Below are positions 24,139-31,296 of a stretch of 35,590 bases of DNA, piece by piece. Location of the stretch: contig JAOPVX010000293.1 in the NCBI GenBank assembly GCA_025965975.1, forward strand, positions 1 to 35,590, in the 5' to 3' direction. The position numbers and the translations under genes are program-made. The DNA comes from Mycobacterium sp. GTDB lineage: Bacteria; Actinomycetota; Actinomycetes; Mycobacteriales; Mycobacteriaceae. The notes beneath the pieces are model-generated. The model did not search any database and was not told the origin of the DNA. It saw nothing but the letters and a program-made list of their open reading frames with translations. Numbering within the stretch: the first letter of the stretch is position 1; each line of letters starts with the position of its first letter.

Positions 24139-25260
24139 TGTGGTCACCTGACCTGGCCCCGTTGTTCTTCACGAATGTTGGCCCCTTCGGGGTGGTGATC
24201 ATTCCGGCGGGGTGGGTTCGGTGTGTCGTCACGAATTTTGGCCCCACCCTCGTTCAGATCGTTCCTGTCGCCCGTCGTCCCTGTCGGCCGTCGTCAGGGA
24301 GGGTCGGTCAGGATGCGGTCACGCGTGGAATTGTTCGAAAAGATCAGGAGAGACCGGCGGCTCGATGAACTGTCGATCCGCGAGCTTGCCGATCGTCACG
24401 GCGTGCACCGTCGGACGGTTCGGCAAGCGCTCACGGCCGCGGTTCCGCCGCCGCGGCGGGTGTATCCGGTTCGGCCCCGGCCGGCGATCGATCCGTGGGT
24501 CACGGTGATCGACGCCTGGCTCCTCGCAGACAAGGACGCTCCGCGCAAGCAGCGACATACTGCCCGGCGGGTCTGGCAGCGTCTGGTCGCCGAGCATCAG
24601 GCGAGCTTGGCGGAGGTGACGGTGTCGCGTTACGTCGCCCGGCGTCGGGTCGAACTCGGGCTGCTGACCCATGAGGTATCGATCCCGCAGACCCATCTGG
24701 TCGGGGCCGAGGCCGAGGTCGACTTCGGCGAGTTCTACTCGACGATCGCCGGCGTGGTCGTGAAGTGCTGGATGTTCGTGATGCGACTATCTCACTCGGG
24801 CAAAGCCTTTCACGTCGCGTTCGCCACTCAGGCGCAGGAAGCCTTCCTGGAGGGCCATGTGCTGGCCTTCCAGCATTTCGGGGGCGTGGCGGGCCGGGTC
24901 CGTTACGACAACCTCAAACCTGCTGTCGTTCGGGTACTCAAGGGCCGCGATCGCATCGGGTCTGAACGGTTCACCGCGCTGCGCAGCCACTACGGGTTCG
25001 ACTCGTTCTTCTGCCGTCCCGGCATCGACGGTGCCCACGAGAAGGGCGGCGTGGAGGGCGAGATCGGCCGCTTCCGGCGGCGCCACCTCGTCCCCAAGGT
25101 CGCCTCGCTGGGGGCGCTCAATGAGTTGATCGCCGCCGGTGATCGCCTCGACGACGATCGGGTGATCACCGGGCGCCCGGTCACGATCGGGGACGCGTTC
25201 GCCATCGAGGTGAGCGCACTGATGGGGTTGCCGGGCGAGGCGTTCGACTGCTCCACCGCC
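24139..25260 (+). mobile_element. Truncated IS21-family element (left end plus most of istA)
   Basis: The left end is proposed at TGTGGTCACCTGACCTGGCC (24139 onward). It is followed by two copies of a terminal-type repeat 60 bases apart and by an istA reading frame. There is no istB and no right end. The istA frame instead runs into Tn3-type transposase sequence at about 25250-25262. The element is therefore cut off on its right side, and only this end could still be recognised by an IS21 transposase supplied elsewhere. Confidence 0.7.
24169..24245. repeat. Paired IS21 end repeats
   Basis: TCACGAATGTTGGCCCC at 24169-24185 and TCACGAATTTTGGCCCC at 24229-24245 differ by one base and are spaced exactly 60 bases. 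IS21-family ends typically carry such multiple internal repeats as transposase binding sites. A third weaker match, CTGACCTGGCCCC, lies at about 24148-24160. Confidence 0.6.
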
Positions 25261-26178
25261 GTCGCCTCGGACTCCATGCATTTCGGATCGTTCGATCAGA
25301 ACATCTTCACCGAGTGGCATTCCCGTTACGGTGGTCGCGGCGTACTGATCTACTGGCACGTCGAGAAGGGCTCGGTGGTGATCCACTCGCAGCTGCTGAA
25401 CTGCTCGGCCTCCGAGGTCCACGCCATGGTCGACGGCGCGATCCGCCACGGCACCGACATGGCCGTGGAAGCCAATTACGTTGACACGCACGGCCAGTCG
25501 GAGATCGGATTCGGCATCACGAGGCTGCTCGGCTTCGACCTCCTGCCTCGGATCAAGCGGATCAACAAGGTGAAGCTGTACCGGCCCGCGGCCGGGGAAC
25601 CGGATCTGTGGCCGGGCCTGGCTCCGGCGATGACGCGCCCGATCCGGTGGGACCGTGTCGGCGAGCAGTATGACCAGATGCTCAAGTACGCCACCGCGAT
25701 CCGCGTCGGCACCGCCTCCACCGAGGCGATCCTGCGGCGGTTCATGAAGGCCAACGCGACCCACCCGACCTATCAGGCGATGATCGAGCTCGGCCGCGCA
25801 CAGAAGACGATCTTCCTCGCCCGCTATCTTCGCTCGCGCACCCTGCAACGCGAGATCCACGAAGGACTCAACGTGGTCGAGTCATGGAATCGGGCCAACA
25901 ACGTTATCTTCTACGGCAAGAACGGCGACCTCGCCACCAACCGCCGCGACGAGCAGGAAATGTCCGTGCTCTGTCTCCGGATCCTGCAGGCGGCTCTCGT
26001 GTACGTGAATACGCTTATGCTGCAAGACATTCTCGCCGATCCCGATTGGGAGGACGCGCTCACGGCCGAGGACGAGCGCGGCTTGACCCCCTTGTTTTGG
26101 TCGCACGTCCTGCCCTACGGAGAAGTGAAACTCAACATGTCGTCGCGGCTCGCGCTCGGCACGGCGCCGGATGCCTGA
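24313..26178 (+). CDS. Chimeric transposase: IS21 IstA fused in frame to Tn3 TnpA catalytic domain
   Basis: This is one open frame of 621 residues. Residues 1-312 are IstA: a helix-turn-helix (ELADRHGVHRRTVRQAL) and a complete DDE set, Asp 137 in AEVDFGEF, Asp 199 in RYDNLKPAV and Glu 248 in GGVEGEIGRF. At GLPGEAFDCSTAV the IstA pattern stops. VASDSMHFGSFDQN begins the RNase H-like domain of a Tn3 transposase, with Asp 320, Asp 391 in YVDTHGQSE, and the Glu of DEQE (546-549), continuing to a normal Tn3 C-terminus. The Tn3 N-terminal DNA-binding domains, about 650 residues, and the first part of its catalytic fold are missing. The ATG at 24313 has GGGAGG upstream; the frame opens at 24223 without a better start. 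It is probably the scar of a deletion between two elements and unlikely to work as a Tn3 transposase, yet the frame is unbroken. Confidence 0.88.
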   Translation: MRSRVELFEKIRRDRRLDELSIRELADRHGVHRRTVRQALTAAVPPPRRVYPVRPRPAIDPWVTVIDAWLLADKDAPRKQRHTARRVWQRLVAEHQASLAEVTVSRYVARRRVELGLLTHEVSIPQTHLVGAEAEVDFGEFYSTIAGVVVKCWMFVMRLSHSGKAFHVAFATQAQEAFLEGHVLAFQHFGGVAGRVRYDNLKPAVVRVLKGRDRIGSERFTALRSHYGFDSFFCRPGIDGAHEKGGVEGEIGRFRRRHLVPKVASLGALNELIAAGDRLDDDRVITGRPVTIGDAFAIEVSALMGLPGEAFDCSTAVASDSMHFGSFDQNIFTEWHSRYGGRGVLIYWHVEKGSVVIHSQLLNCSASEVHAMVDGAIRHGTDMAVEANYVDTHGQSEIGFGITRLLGFDLLPRIKRINKVKLYRPAAGEPDLWPGLAPAMTRPIRWDRVGEQYDQMLKYATAIRVGTASTEAILRRFMKANATHPTYQAMIELGRAQKTIFLARYLRSRTLQREIHEGLNVVESWNRANNVIFYGKNGDLATNRRDEQEMSVLCLRILQAALVYVNTLMLQDILADPDWEDALTAEDERGLTPLFWSHVLPYGEVKLNMSSRLALGTAPDA

Positions 26179-26760
26179 TCAAGTCTCGCTGGACTGCTGC
26201 CCCACGGCGCTGCGAAGATACTGATAAACTGTCTCCCGGCTAATCCCGAAGTCCTTGGCCAGCAACGTTCTCGACTCGCCGGCGAATGCGCGGCGCCGGA
26301 GTTCGGCGACCTGTTGGGTCGTCAGGGACCGTTTGCGGCCGCGGTAGGCGCCGCGCAAACGCGCCTGAGCGATGCCCTCGCGTTGTCGTTCCCGGATCAA
26401 CGCGCGTTCGAACTCGGCGAATGCCCCCATCACCGACAGCAACAGCGTCGCCGTCGCTGTGTCCTCGCCGGTGAAAGTCAGGTTCTCCGTGACGAATTGG
26501 ACACGAACCCCCTTGCCCGTCAACGCCCGCACCAACCGCCGAAGATCGTCGAGATTTCGCGCCAGCCGGTCCATCGAGTGCACGACGACGGTGTCGCCGT
26601 CTCGGACAAAAGCGAGCAGCGCGTCCAGATGCGGCCGCACGACGTCCTTGCCTGACGCATTGTCCGTGAACACTCGATCCAGCTCGACACCATCGAGCTG
26701 GCGATCGGTGCGTTGATCCAACGTGCTGACCCGAACGTAGCCGACTCGCTGTCCCGCCAT
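26179..26760 (-). CDS. tnpR: Tn3-type resolvase, serine recombinase
   Basis: This 193-residue resolvase/invertase has the catalytic Ser 12 in GYVRVSTLDQ and the arginine-containing HSMDRLARN. GAFAEFERALIRERQREG forms the long E-helix, and a C-terminal Hin-type helix-turn-helix includes LLAKDFGISRETVYQYL. It would resolve transposition cointegrates at a res site. The ATG at 26760 has GGAGG about six bases upstream; the frame continues to 26901 without motifs. Its stop codon directly abuts the transposase stop, so the two genes converge with no space between. All catalytic parts look intact, so the resolvase may remain active even though its transposase partner is broken. Confidence 0.95.
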   Translation of the reverse strand: MAGQRVGYVRVSTLDQRTDRQLDGVELDRVFTDNASGKDVVRPHLDALLAFVRDGDTVVVHSMDRLARNLDDLRRLVRALTGKGVRVQFVTENLTFTGEDTATATLLLSVMGAFAEFERALIRERQREGIAQARLRGAYRGRKRSLTTQQVAELRRRAFAGESRTLLAKDFGISRETVYQYLRSAVGQQSSET

Positions 26761-26891
26761 CGTGCCCTCCAACCCGAAGGTGTCAGGCTGAACTCTGAGA
26801 CCCTCGCGGGCCGTGTGTCCAACAATTCCGATTCGCACCCTATTCTGACACAGTTCGCGCGCAGATCGGACGTCCAGTTGGGGTGTACCCC
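26761..26891. promoter_or_regulatory. Candidate res site and transposon end
   Basis: Upstream of the resolvase start there is an inverted pair, GTGTCAG near 26782 and CTGACAC at 26845-26851. A perfect hairpin TGGGGT/ACCCCA lies at about 26878-26891. Resolvases bind subsites placed directly before their own gene, so this is the expected place for res. Individual subsites could not be assigned. Confidence 0.4.
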
Positions 26892-26934
26892 AGATGGACA
26901 CCTCCCCGCAGGGGGTGGCCGAGTGGCGAGTGGA

Positions 26935-27126
26935 TTACTCCCCGCGGAAGTCCGGAGGCCGCTTCTCGAGGAAGGCACGAAGTCCCTCGTCGGCGTCGGC
27001 GGTGCTCTGACTGACCGCCGTGGTCAGTGCCTCCGCCCATAATCCGTCGTTGCGGGACATGTCGCCGATGCGTGGCAGTGCGGTGAGGATGAGTTGGTTG
27101 GTCAACGGTGCGTTGCCGACTTCCCG
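26935..27126 (-). pseudogene. C-terminal stub of an enoyl-CoA hydratase
   Basis: About 63 codons read GNAPLTNQLILTALPRIGDM, then DGLWAEALTTAVSQST and LRAFLEKRPPDFRGE before a normal stop. AFLEKRPPxFxG is the classic end of mycobacterial enoyl-CoA hydratases (crotonase family). The catalytic core, about 200 residues, is missing, because the upstream side is replaced near 27127-27133 by recombinase sequence on the other strand. The stub begins 44 bases from the putative Tn3 end. Confidence 0.8.
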
Positions 27127-27132
27127 ATACAT

Positions 27133-27267
27133 CTCGCCGCAAAGCTAGTCGGGCACAACAACATCGAAGTCGCTCAGGGTTATACCGCGGTCTACCAAAA
27201 GGATGTGTTCGACGCCTACGCACGGTTCATCACCAACCGCGCCGACTCGCCAGACCCTCGAGCCTAA
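27133..27267 (+). pseudogene. C-terminal stub of a tyrosine recombinase/integrase
   Basis: The 44 codons include LAAKLVGHNNIEVAQGYTAV, then YQKDVFDAYARFITNR, and a TAA stop. LxGHxxIxxxxxYxxVY is the conserved end of phage-integrase-type recombinases, in which the Tyr of QGYTAVY is the nucleophile position. Everything before it, including the catalytic Arg residues, is lost. GGAGG follows the stop directly, with a GTG two bases on that opens only 16 codons (27275-27325). This may be the cut-off start of a second recombinase, as in the tandem recombinase arrays of Tn554-like elements. Confidence 0.7.
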
Positions 27268-27500
27268 GGAGGTCGTGAACCGCGCGTCCAGCCCGGCATT
27301 GATTGACTTGCGAGAGTGGTCGTGAACGGCACTTCGTCACAAACTAGCCGGCGAGGTGTTGCGCGACGCCTGTCGGTTCTCACGGCGGCTGAACCATGTT
27401 GCAGCAGATCGGTTGGTGATAAACGCGCTGTTCAGGGAGTGTGACGCCCTATCCTGGGAGAACCCCGACAACTCCGGGGACCGCGGACGTGGAGGGTCGG

Positions 27501-30500
27501 ATGACGGCGGCGACGGCGTGCCGGACATGTGGGACTGAACCGCTGGAGAATGCTCGTTTCTGTCATGGCTGCGGTTCCCCTCTCGTCTGGTCGGAGACCC
27601 GCGCGGAGTACAAGCAGGTAACTGTGTTGTTCGCCGACGTGGTGCATTCGATGGACATCGCTGCACGGGTAGGGCCGGAGCGCCTGCGCGAGATCATGGC
27701 GGAATTACTGGATTGTTCGACAGCCGTGGTCAAGCGCTACGGCGGGACCGTCAATCAGTTCACCGGCGACGGCATCATGGCCGTGTTCGGCGCACCAACC
27801 GCCCTGGAGGACCATGCCTTTCGCGCGTGTCTGTCAGCTCTGGAGGTCCAACGGGCAACGGAAATAGTTGCGTTCGAGGTCAACCGGCGCGACGGTATCG
27901 AGTTCCGATTACGGATAGGCCTGAACTCAGGTCAGGTCATCGCGGGCGAAGTCGGTTCGAGCCCTCTGGGGTACACGGCCATCGGCGAACAGGTCGGGAC
28001 GGCCCAACGCATGGAATCGGTTGCCCCGCCCGGTGGAGTGATGCTCAGCGAGTCCACCGCACACCTGGTCGAGCACGCCACCATCCTCGGTGAGCCTGAA
28101 CTGGTACGCATCAAGGGCGCTGACACACCGGTGCCCGCCAGGCGGCTGCTGGGCATCGGTGATCATGCGCCCAGTCGCCGCACCGAATCACCCCTGGTCG
28201 GCCGCACTTGGGAAATCGGCACCGTCACCGCGATTCTCGAGGAAGCCGTCGGCGGCGCCGGGTGTGTGGTCAGTGTCTCGGGCCTGGCGGGCATCGGCAA
28301 GAGCCGACTGGTGCGCGAAGCCGCGGCGCTCGCGGCGAGCCGCGGGGTTCCGGTGTTCACCACCTACTGCGAGTCCCACGCCCGCGACATCCCTTTCCAT
28401 GTGGTGGCCCGGTTGTTGCGCGCCGCCCTGGGGGTGGCAGATCTCGACGACGGGGCGGCCCGGGCAGCCATACGCGTTCAAGTCCCCGACGCCGACCCGC
28501 AAGACCTGCTGTTACTCGATGACCTGCTGGGCATCCGCGACGCCGCGGTGGCGTTGCCCGACATTGCACCCGACGCCCGTCGGCGGCGGTTGACGGCGCT
28601 GGTCGATGCCGTCGCGCTGGCGCGGGAGACCCCGGGGGTGTATGTCGTGGAGGACGTGCACTGGATCGACGAGGTCAGTGAATCCATGCTGGCGGACTTC
28701 TTTGCGGTGGTCCCGCGCACGCCGGCGCTGGTGTTGATCACCTACCGCCCCGAATACCATGGCGCGCTGAGCAGGGTGTCGGGCGCGCAGACCATCGCGC
28801 TGCGGCCGCTGACCGATGCGCAAACCTCGGCGTTGACCGCCGAACTGCTCGGCTCGGACCCATCGCTCAGCGGGGTGGCTGCGCTGATCTGCGCCCGCGC
28901 AGTCGGCAACCCGTTTTTCGTCGAGGAGATCGTGCGCAATCTGGCCGAACGCGGCACACTGTACGGCGAGCCCGGCGCCTACCTGCTGCGCGGTGACGTC
29001 GCCGACGTCCGTGTGCCGGCCACCCTGCAGGCCACCATCGGCGCGCGCATCGACCGGCTGGGCTTCACCGCCAAACACACCCTGAATGCCGCGGCGGTGA
29101 TCGGGTCACGATTCGACACCGACCTGCTGACCAGCCTGGTCGACAGTCCGGACGTGGCACCGCTCATCGAGGCGGAGCTCGTCGATCAGGTGCGCTTCAC
29201 CCAACGCGCCGAGTACGCGTTTCGGCACCCGCTGATCCGCACGGTGGCCTACGAGTCGCAGCTTAAATCCGATCGTGCCGCTTTGCACCGGCGCCTGGCC
29301 GCCACGATCGAACACCGCCAACCGGAATCGGCCGACGAGAATGCGGCCCTGATCGCCGAGCACCTGGAGGCCGCCGGCGATCTCCGCGGGGCCTTTGGCT
29401 GGCATATGCGCGCCGGAACCTGGTCGACCAACCGCGACATCGCCGCGGCGCAGACGAGCTGGCGCAGGGCTCGGCAGGTCGCCGATCGGCTCCCCGACGA
29501 CGACCCCGACCGGGCCGCGATGCGCATCGCGCCGCGCACCCTGCTATCTGGCAGCGCATGGCGAGTGGGTGGCAGCGGCGCCGACACCGGCTTTGAGGAA
29601 CTGCGCGACCTCTGCACGGCGGCCGGCGACCACGTATCGCTGGCCATCGGCATGACCGGTCAGGTGGTCGCGACCTTCTTTAATGCGCACCGTCGGGAGG
29701 CATCTCGTCTCGCCACCGAACACACCGCACTTCTCGAATCGATCGGCGACCCGACGTTGACGGTCGCACTGTCGTTCGCCGCCCTTGCAGCCGAGCACGA
29801 GACCGGCGAGATGGCCGAAGTGTTGCGGTTGGCCCAGCGCGTCATCGACCTCGCCGACGGCGACCCCACCAAAGGCAACCTGATCTTCGGATCACCGCTG
29901 GCAGCCGCGATCGCATTCCGCGGCGCCGCCCGATGGTGCCTGGGCATTCCCGGCTGGAAGGACGACTTCGCCCAGGCCGTCGCCATGGCGCGTGCGACCG
30001 ACCCGACCGCCCTGGCCGGTGTGATCTACCACACGTACCCTCTCGCGATTCCCGGTGGGGCGTTGCTGCCCGATGCGACCGCCCTGCGTGACACCGCCGA
30101 CGCACTGGCGAGCGCGGAGCGGTCGGGTGACGAAATAGCGCTGCACATTACCCGATTCGCTCGAGGTATCACCCTGGCCCATCGGCATGGTCCGGAGCGC
30201 GAGGCCGGGTTCGCCCTGCTTGCGCAGGTCCGTGAAGCCGCCGTACAGCAGCGGTTCAGTTTGACCGCGCTACCGATTGTCGACATCCACCTCGCACACC
30301 AGAAGGCCAGATCCGGAGATCTCGACGGCGCCATCGAACTAGCGCGGACAGTCCTCGAGGACTTGTTCGGCTCGGGTGGGGCCATTTGGAGTGTGCTGGC
30401 CACCACCGTTCTAGTGGAAGCGCTAGTGCGCCGCGGCAGCGACGGCGACCTGCAGGAGGCGCAGGCCGCGGTCGAGAGGTTGGCGGCGGTGCCGACCGAC

Positions 30501-30665
30501 CCTGGCTTCGTACTGCACGAGATCTGGCTGCTGCGGTTGCGGGCGTTGCTGGCGCGTGCCCACGGCGACGAGGCGACCTACCGCGACTTCGCGGATCGCT
30601 ACTGCATCATGGCCACGTCCCTCGGTTTCGAGGGCCACATGGCGCTGGCCGAGGCGATGACATGA
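27501..30665 (+). CDS. Class III cyclase-homology / AAA ATPase regulator with zinc ribbon
   Basis: The product has 1054 residues. An N-terminal zinc ribbon (CRTCG and CHGCG, Cys at 7, 10, 21 and 24) is followed by a class III nucleotide cyclase homology domain (about 38-200). Metal-binding Asp residues are kept (46 in FADVV, 90 in FTGDG). The base-recognising Lys is Gln 86, though, and the usual GDxVNxAxR is GEQVGTAQR, which loses the transition-state Asn. Activity is therefore doubtful. An AAA domain follows (Walker A GLAGIGKS near 280, Walker B VYVVEDVHWID near 395), and then a long TPR-like helical part. The ATG at 27501 has GGAGGG upstream. The family is common in mycobacteria and usually regulatory. 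No LuxR helix-turn-helix was found at the C-terminus. Confidence 0.92.
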   Translation: MTAATACRTCGTEPLENARFCHGCGSPLVWSETRAEYKQVTVLFADVVHSMDIAARVGPERLREIMAELLDCSTAVVKRYGGTVNQFTGDGIMAVFGAPTALEDHAFRACLSALEVQRATEIVAFEVNRRDGIEFRLRIGLNSGQVIAGEVGSSPLGYTAIGEQVGTAQRMESVAPPGGVMLSESTAHLVEHATILGEPELVRIKGADTPVPARRLLGIGDHAPSRRTESPLVGRTWEIGTVTAILEEAVGGAGCVVSVSGLAGIGKSRLVREAAALAASRGVPVFTTYCESHARDIPFHVVARLLRAALGVADLDDGAARAAIRVQVPDADPQDLLLLDDLLGIRDAAVALPDIAPDARRRRLTALVDAVALARETPGVYVVEDVHWIDEVSESMLADFFAVVPRTPALVLITYRPEYHGALSRVSGAQTIALRPLTDAQTSALTAELLGSDPSLSGVAALICARAVGNPFFVEEIVRNLAERGTLYGEPGAYLLRGDVADVRVPATLQATIGARIDRLGFTAKHTLNAAAVIGSRFDTDLLTSLVDSPDVAPLIEAELVDQVRFTQRAEYAFRHPLIRTVAYESQLKSDRAALHRRLAATIEHRQPESADENAALIAEHLEAAGDLRGAFGWHMRAGTWSTNRDIAAAQTSWRRARQVADRLPDDDPDRAAMRIAPRTLLSGSAWRVGGSGADTGFEELRDLCTAAGDHVSLAIGMTGQVVATFFNAHRREASRLATEHTALLESIGDPTLTVALSFAALAAEHETGEMAEVLRLAQRVIDLADGDPTKGNLIFGSPLAAAIAFRGAARWCLGIPGWKDDFAQAVAMARATDPTALAGVIYHTYPLAIPGGALLPDATALRDTADALASAERSGDEIALHITRFARGITLAHRHGPEREAGFALLAQVREAAVQQRFSLTALPIVDIHLAHQKARSGDLDGAIELARTVLEDLFGSGGAIWSVLATTVLVEALVRRGSDGDLQEAQAAVERLAAVPTDPGFVLHEIWLLRLRALLARAHGDEATYRDFADRYCIMATSLGFEGHMALAEAMT

Positions 30666-30909
30666 CCGCGGCAACGTCCGCCGGACGTGTGGGGCAGAGC
30701 CATGGGAGAGCGCCCACTTTTTGTGATGCCTGCGGCTCACTGATCACCGTGTCGGACGAACCTGCCGAGTAAAAGCAGGTGAAGGTGCTGTTCGCCAATG
30801 TCGTGGCGGTCGATGGATATCGCCTCCACGATTGGTTGCGGAGCGGTTGCGCGAAATCATGACGGAGCTGGTCAACCGCTCGGGGAGCGTGGTGCGGCGT
30901 TATGGGGCA
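30662..30909 (+). pseudogene. Decayed second copy of the cyclase/AAA gene start
   Basis: The ATG at 30662 overlaps the stop of the intact gene (ATGA). The frame gives a zinc-ribbon half, FCDACGSL, then SDEPAE followed by TAA at 30770-30772, where the intact copy has a Tyr codon (TAC) before KQV. Beyond it KQVKVLFANVV matches the cyclase start, with the metal Asp changed to Asn. SMDIA and then ERLREIMTELVNRSGSVVRRYG appear in other frames. There is thus a nonsense change and at least two frameshifts, and homology ends near 30909. It is a remnant of a tandem paralogue that was once translationally coupled. Confidence 0.85.
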
Positions 30910-30958
30910 CGCCCCTCGGCTAGCTGCTACTGCCGGCGCACCAACCTCATTAACGTGC

Positions 30959-31202
30959 TCAAAATCCTTGGACCCTCTCGATGTTCACAAACACGCCGTG
31001 ACCAGTGCTGTCGATGGTGAAGCGGGTTCCGGGTCCGGTGGCCGATACGGTCCGGCCCAGCGCGGTAGGTCTGGTAGTCGAGTGTGGTCCTGGGGGTGAG
31101 GCCCATGTGGCGGTGCGTCCATTCAATGGCGTCATCGGCGCTGAACCCTGACGCTGTGATGGGGCGTTCCTTCGAGACGAAGGGACCCTGCGTAATCCGC
31201 AC
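30959..31202 (-). pseudogene. Small gene with probable frameshift, unknown family
   Basis: From a GTG at 31202 the minus strand reads SGFSADDAIEWTHRHMGLTP and then RTTLDYQTYRAG. From about 31070 a neighbouring frame continues in the same style (ALGRTVSATGPGTRFTIDST, then GHGVFVNIERVQGF) to a stop at 30959-30961. Joined, this would be a protein of about 80 residues. I do not recognise it. Either it is decayed by one indel or the two pieces are accidental. Confidence 0.35.
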
Positions 31203-31296
31203 GGAAAATTAGAGTAGTTGCCTACGCTATTCAGCTCCCCGCACGCACGTGAGCATTGATTTCGTCACAGGCAGCACGACTGAAATGGGTGGCGAC

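Larger units (their letters stand above)
25261..26891. mobile_element. Remnant of a Tn3-family transposon (right part)
   Basis: The segment holds the 3' third of tnpA, tnpR in tail-to-tail orientation, a putative res region and a possible terminal repeat ending in ACCCC at 26891. Tn3 ends start with GGGG, and read inward from 26891 the sequence is GGGGTACACCCC. The left end is missing because the IS21 fragment replaces it. The end assignment is tentative because the mate repeat is absent. Confidence 0.65.

Noticed and set aside
24787-25860. Minus-strand frame of 357 codons opposite the chimeric transposase
   Set aside because: It lies opposite two recognisable DDE domains and has no motif of its own.
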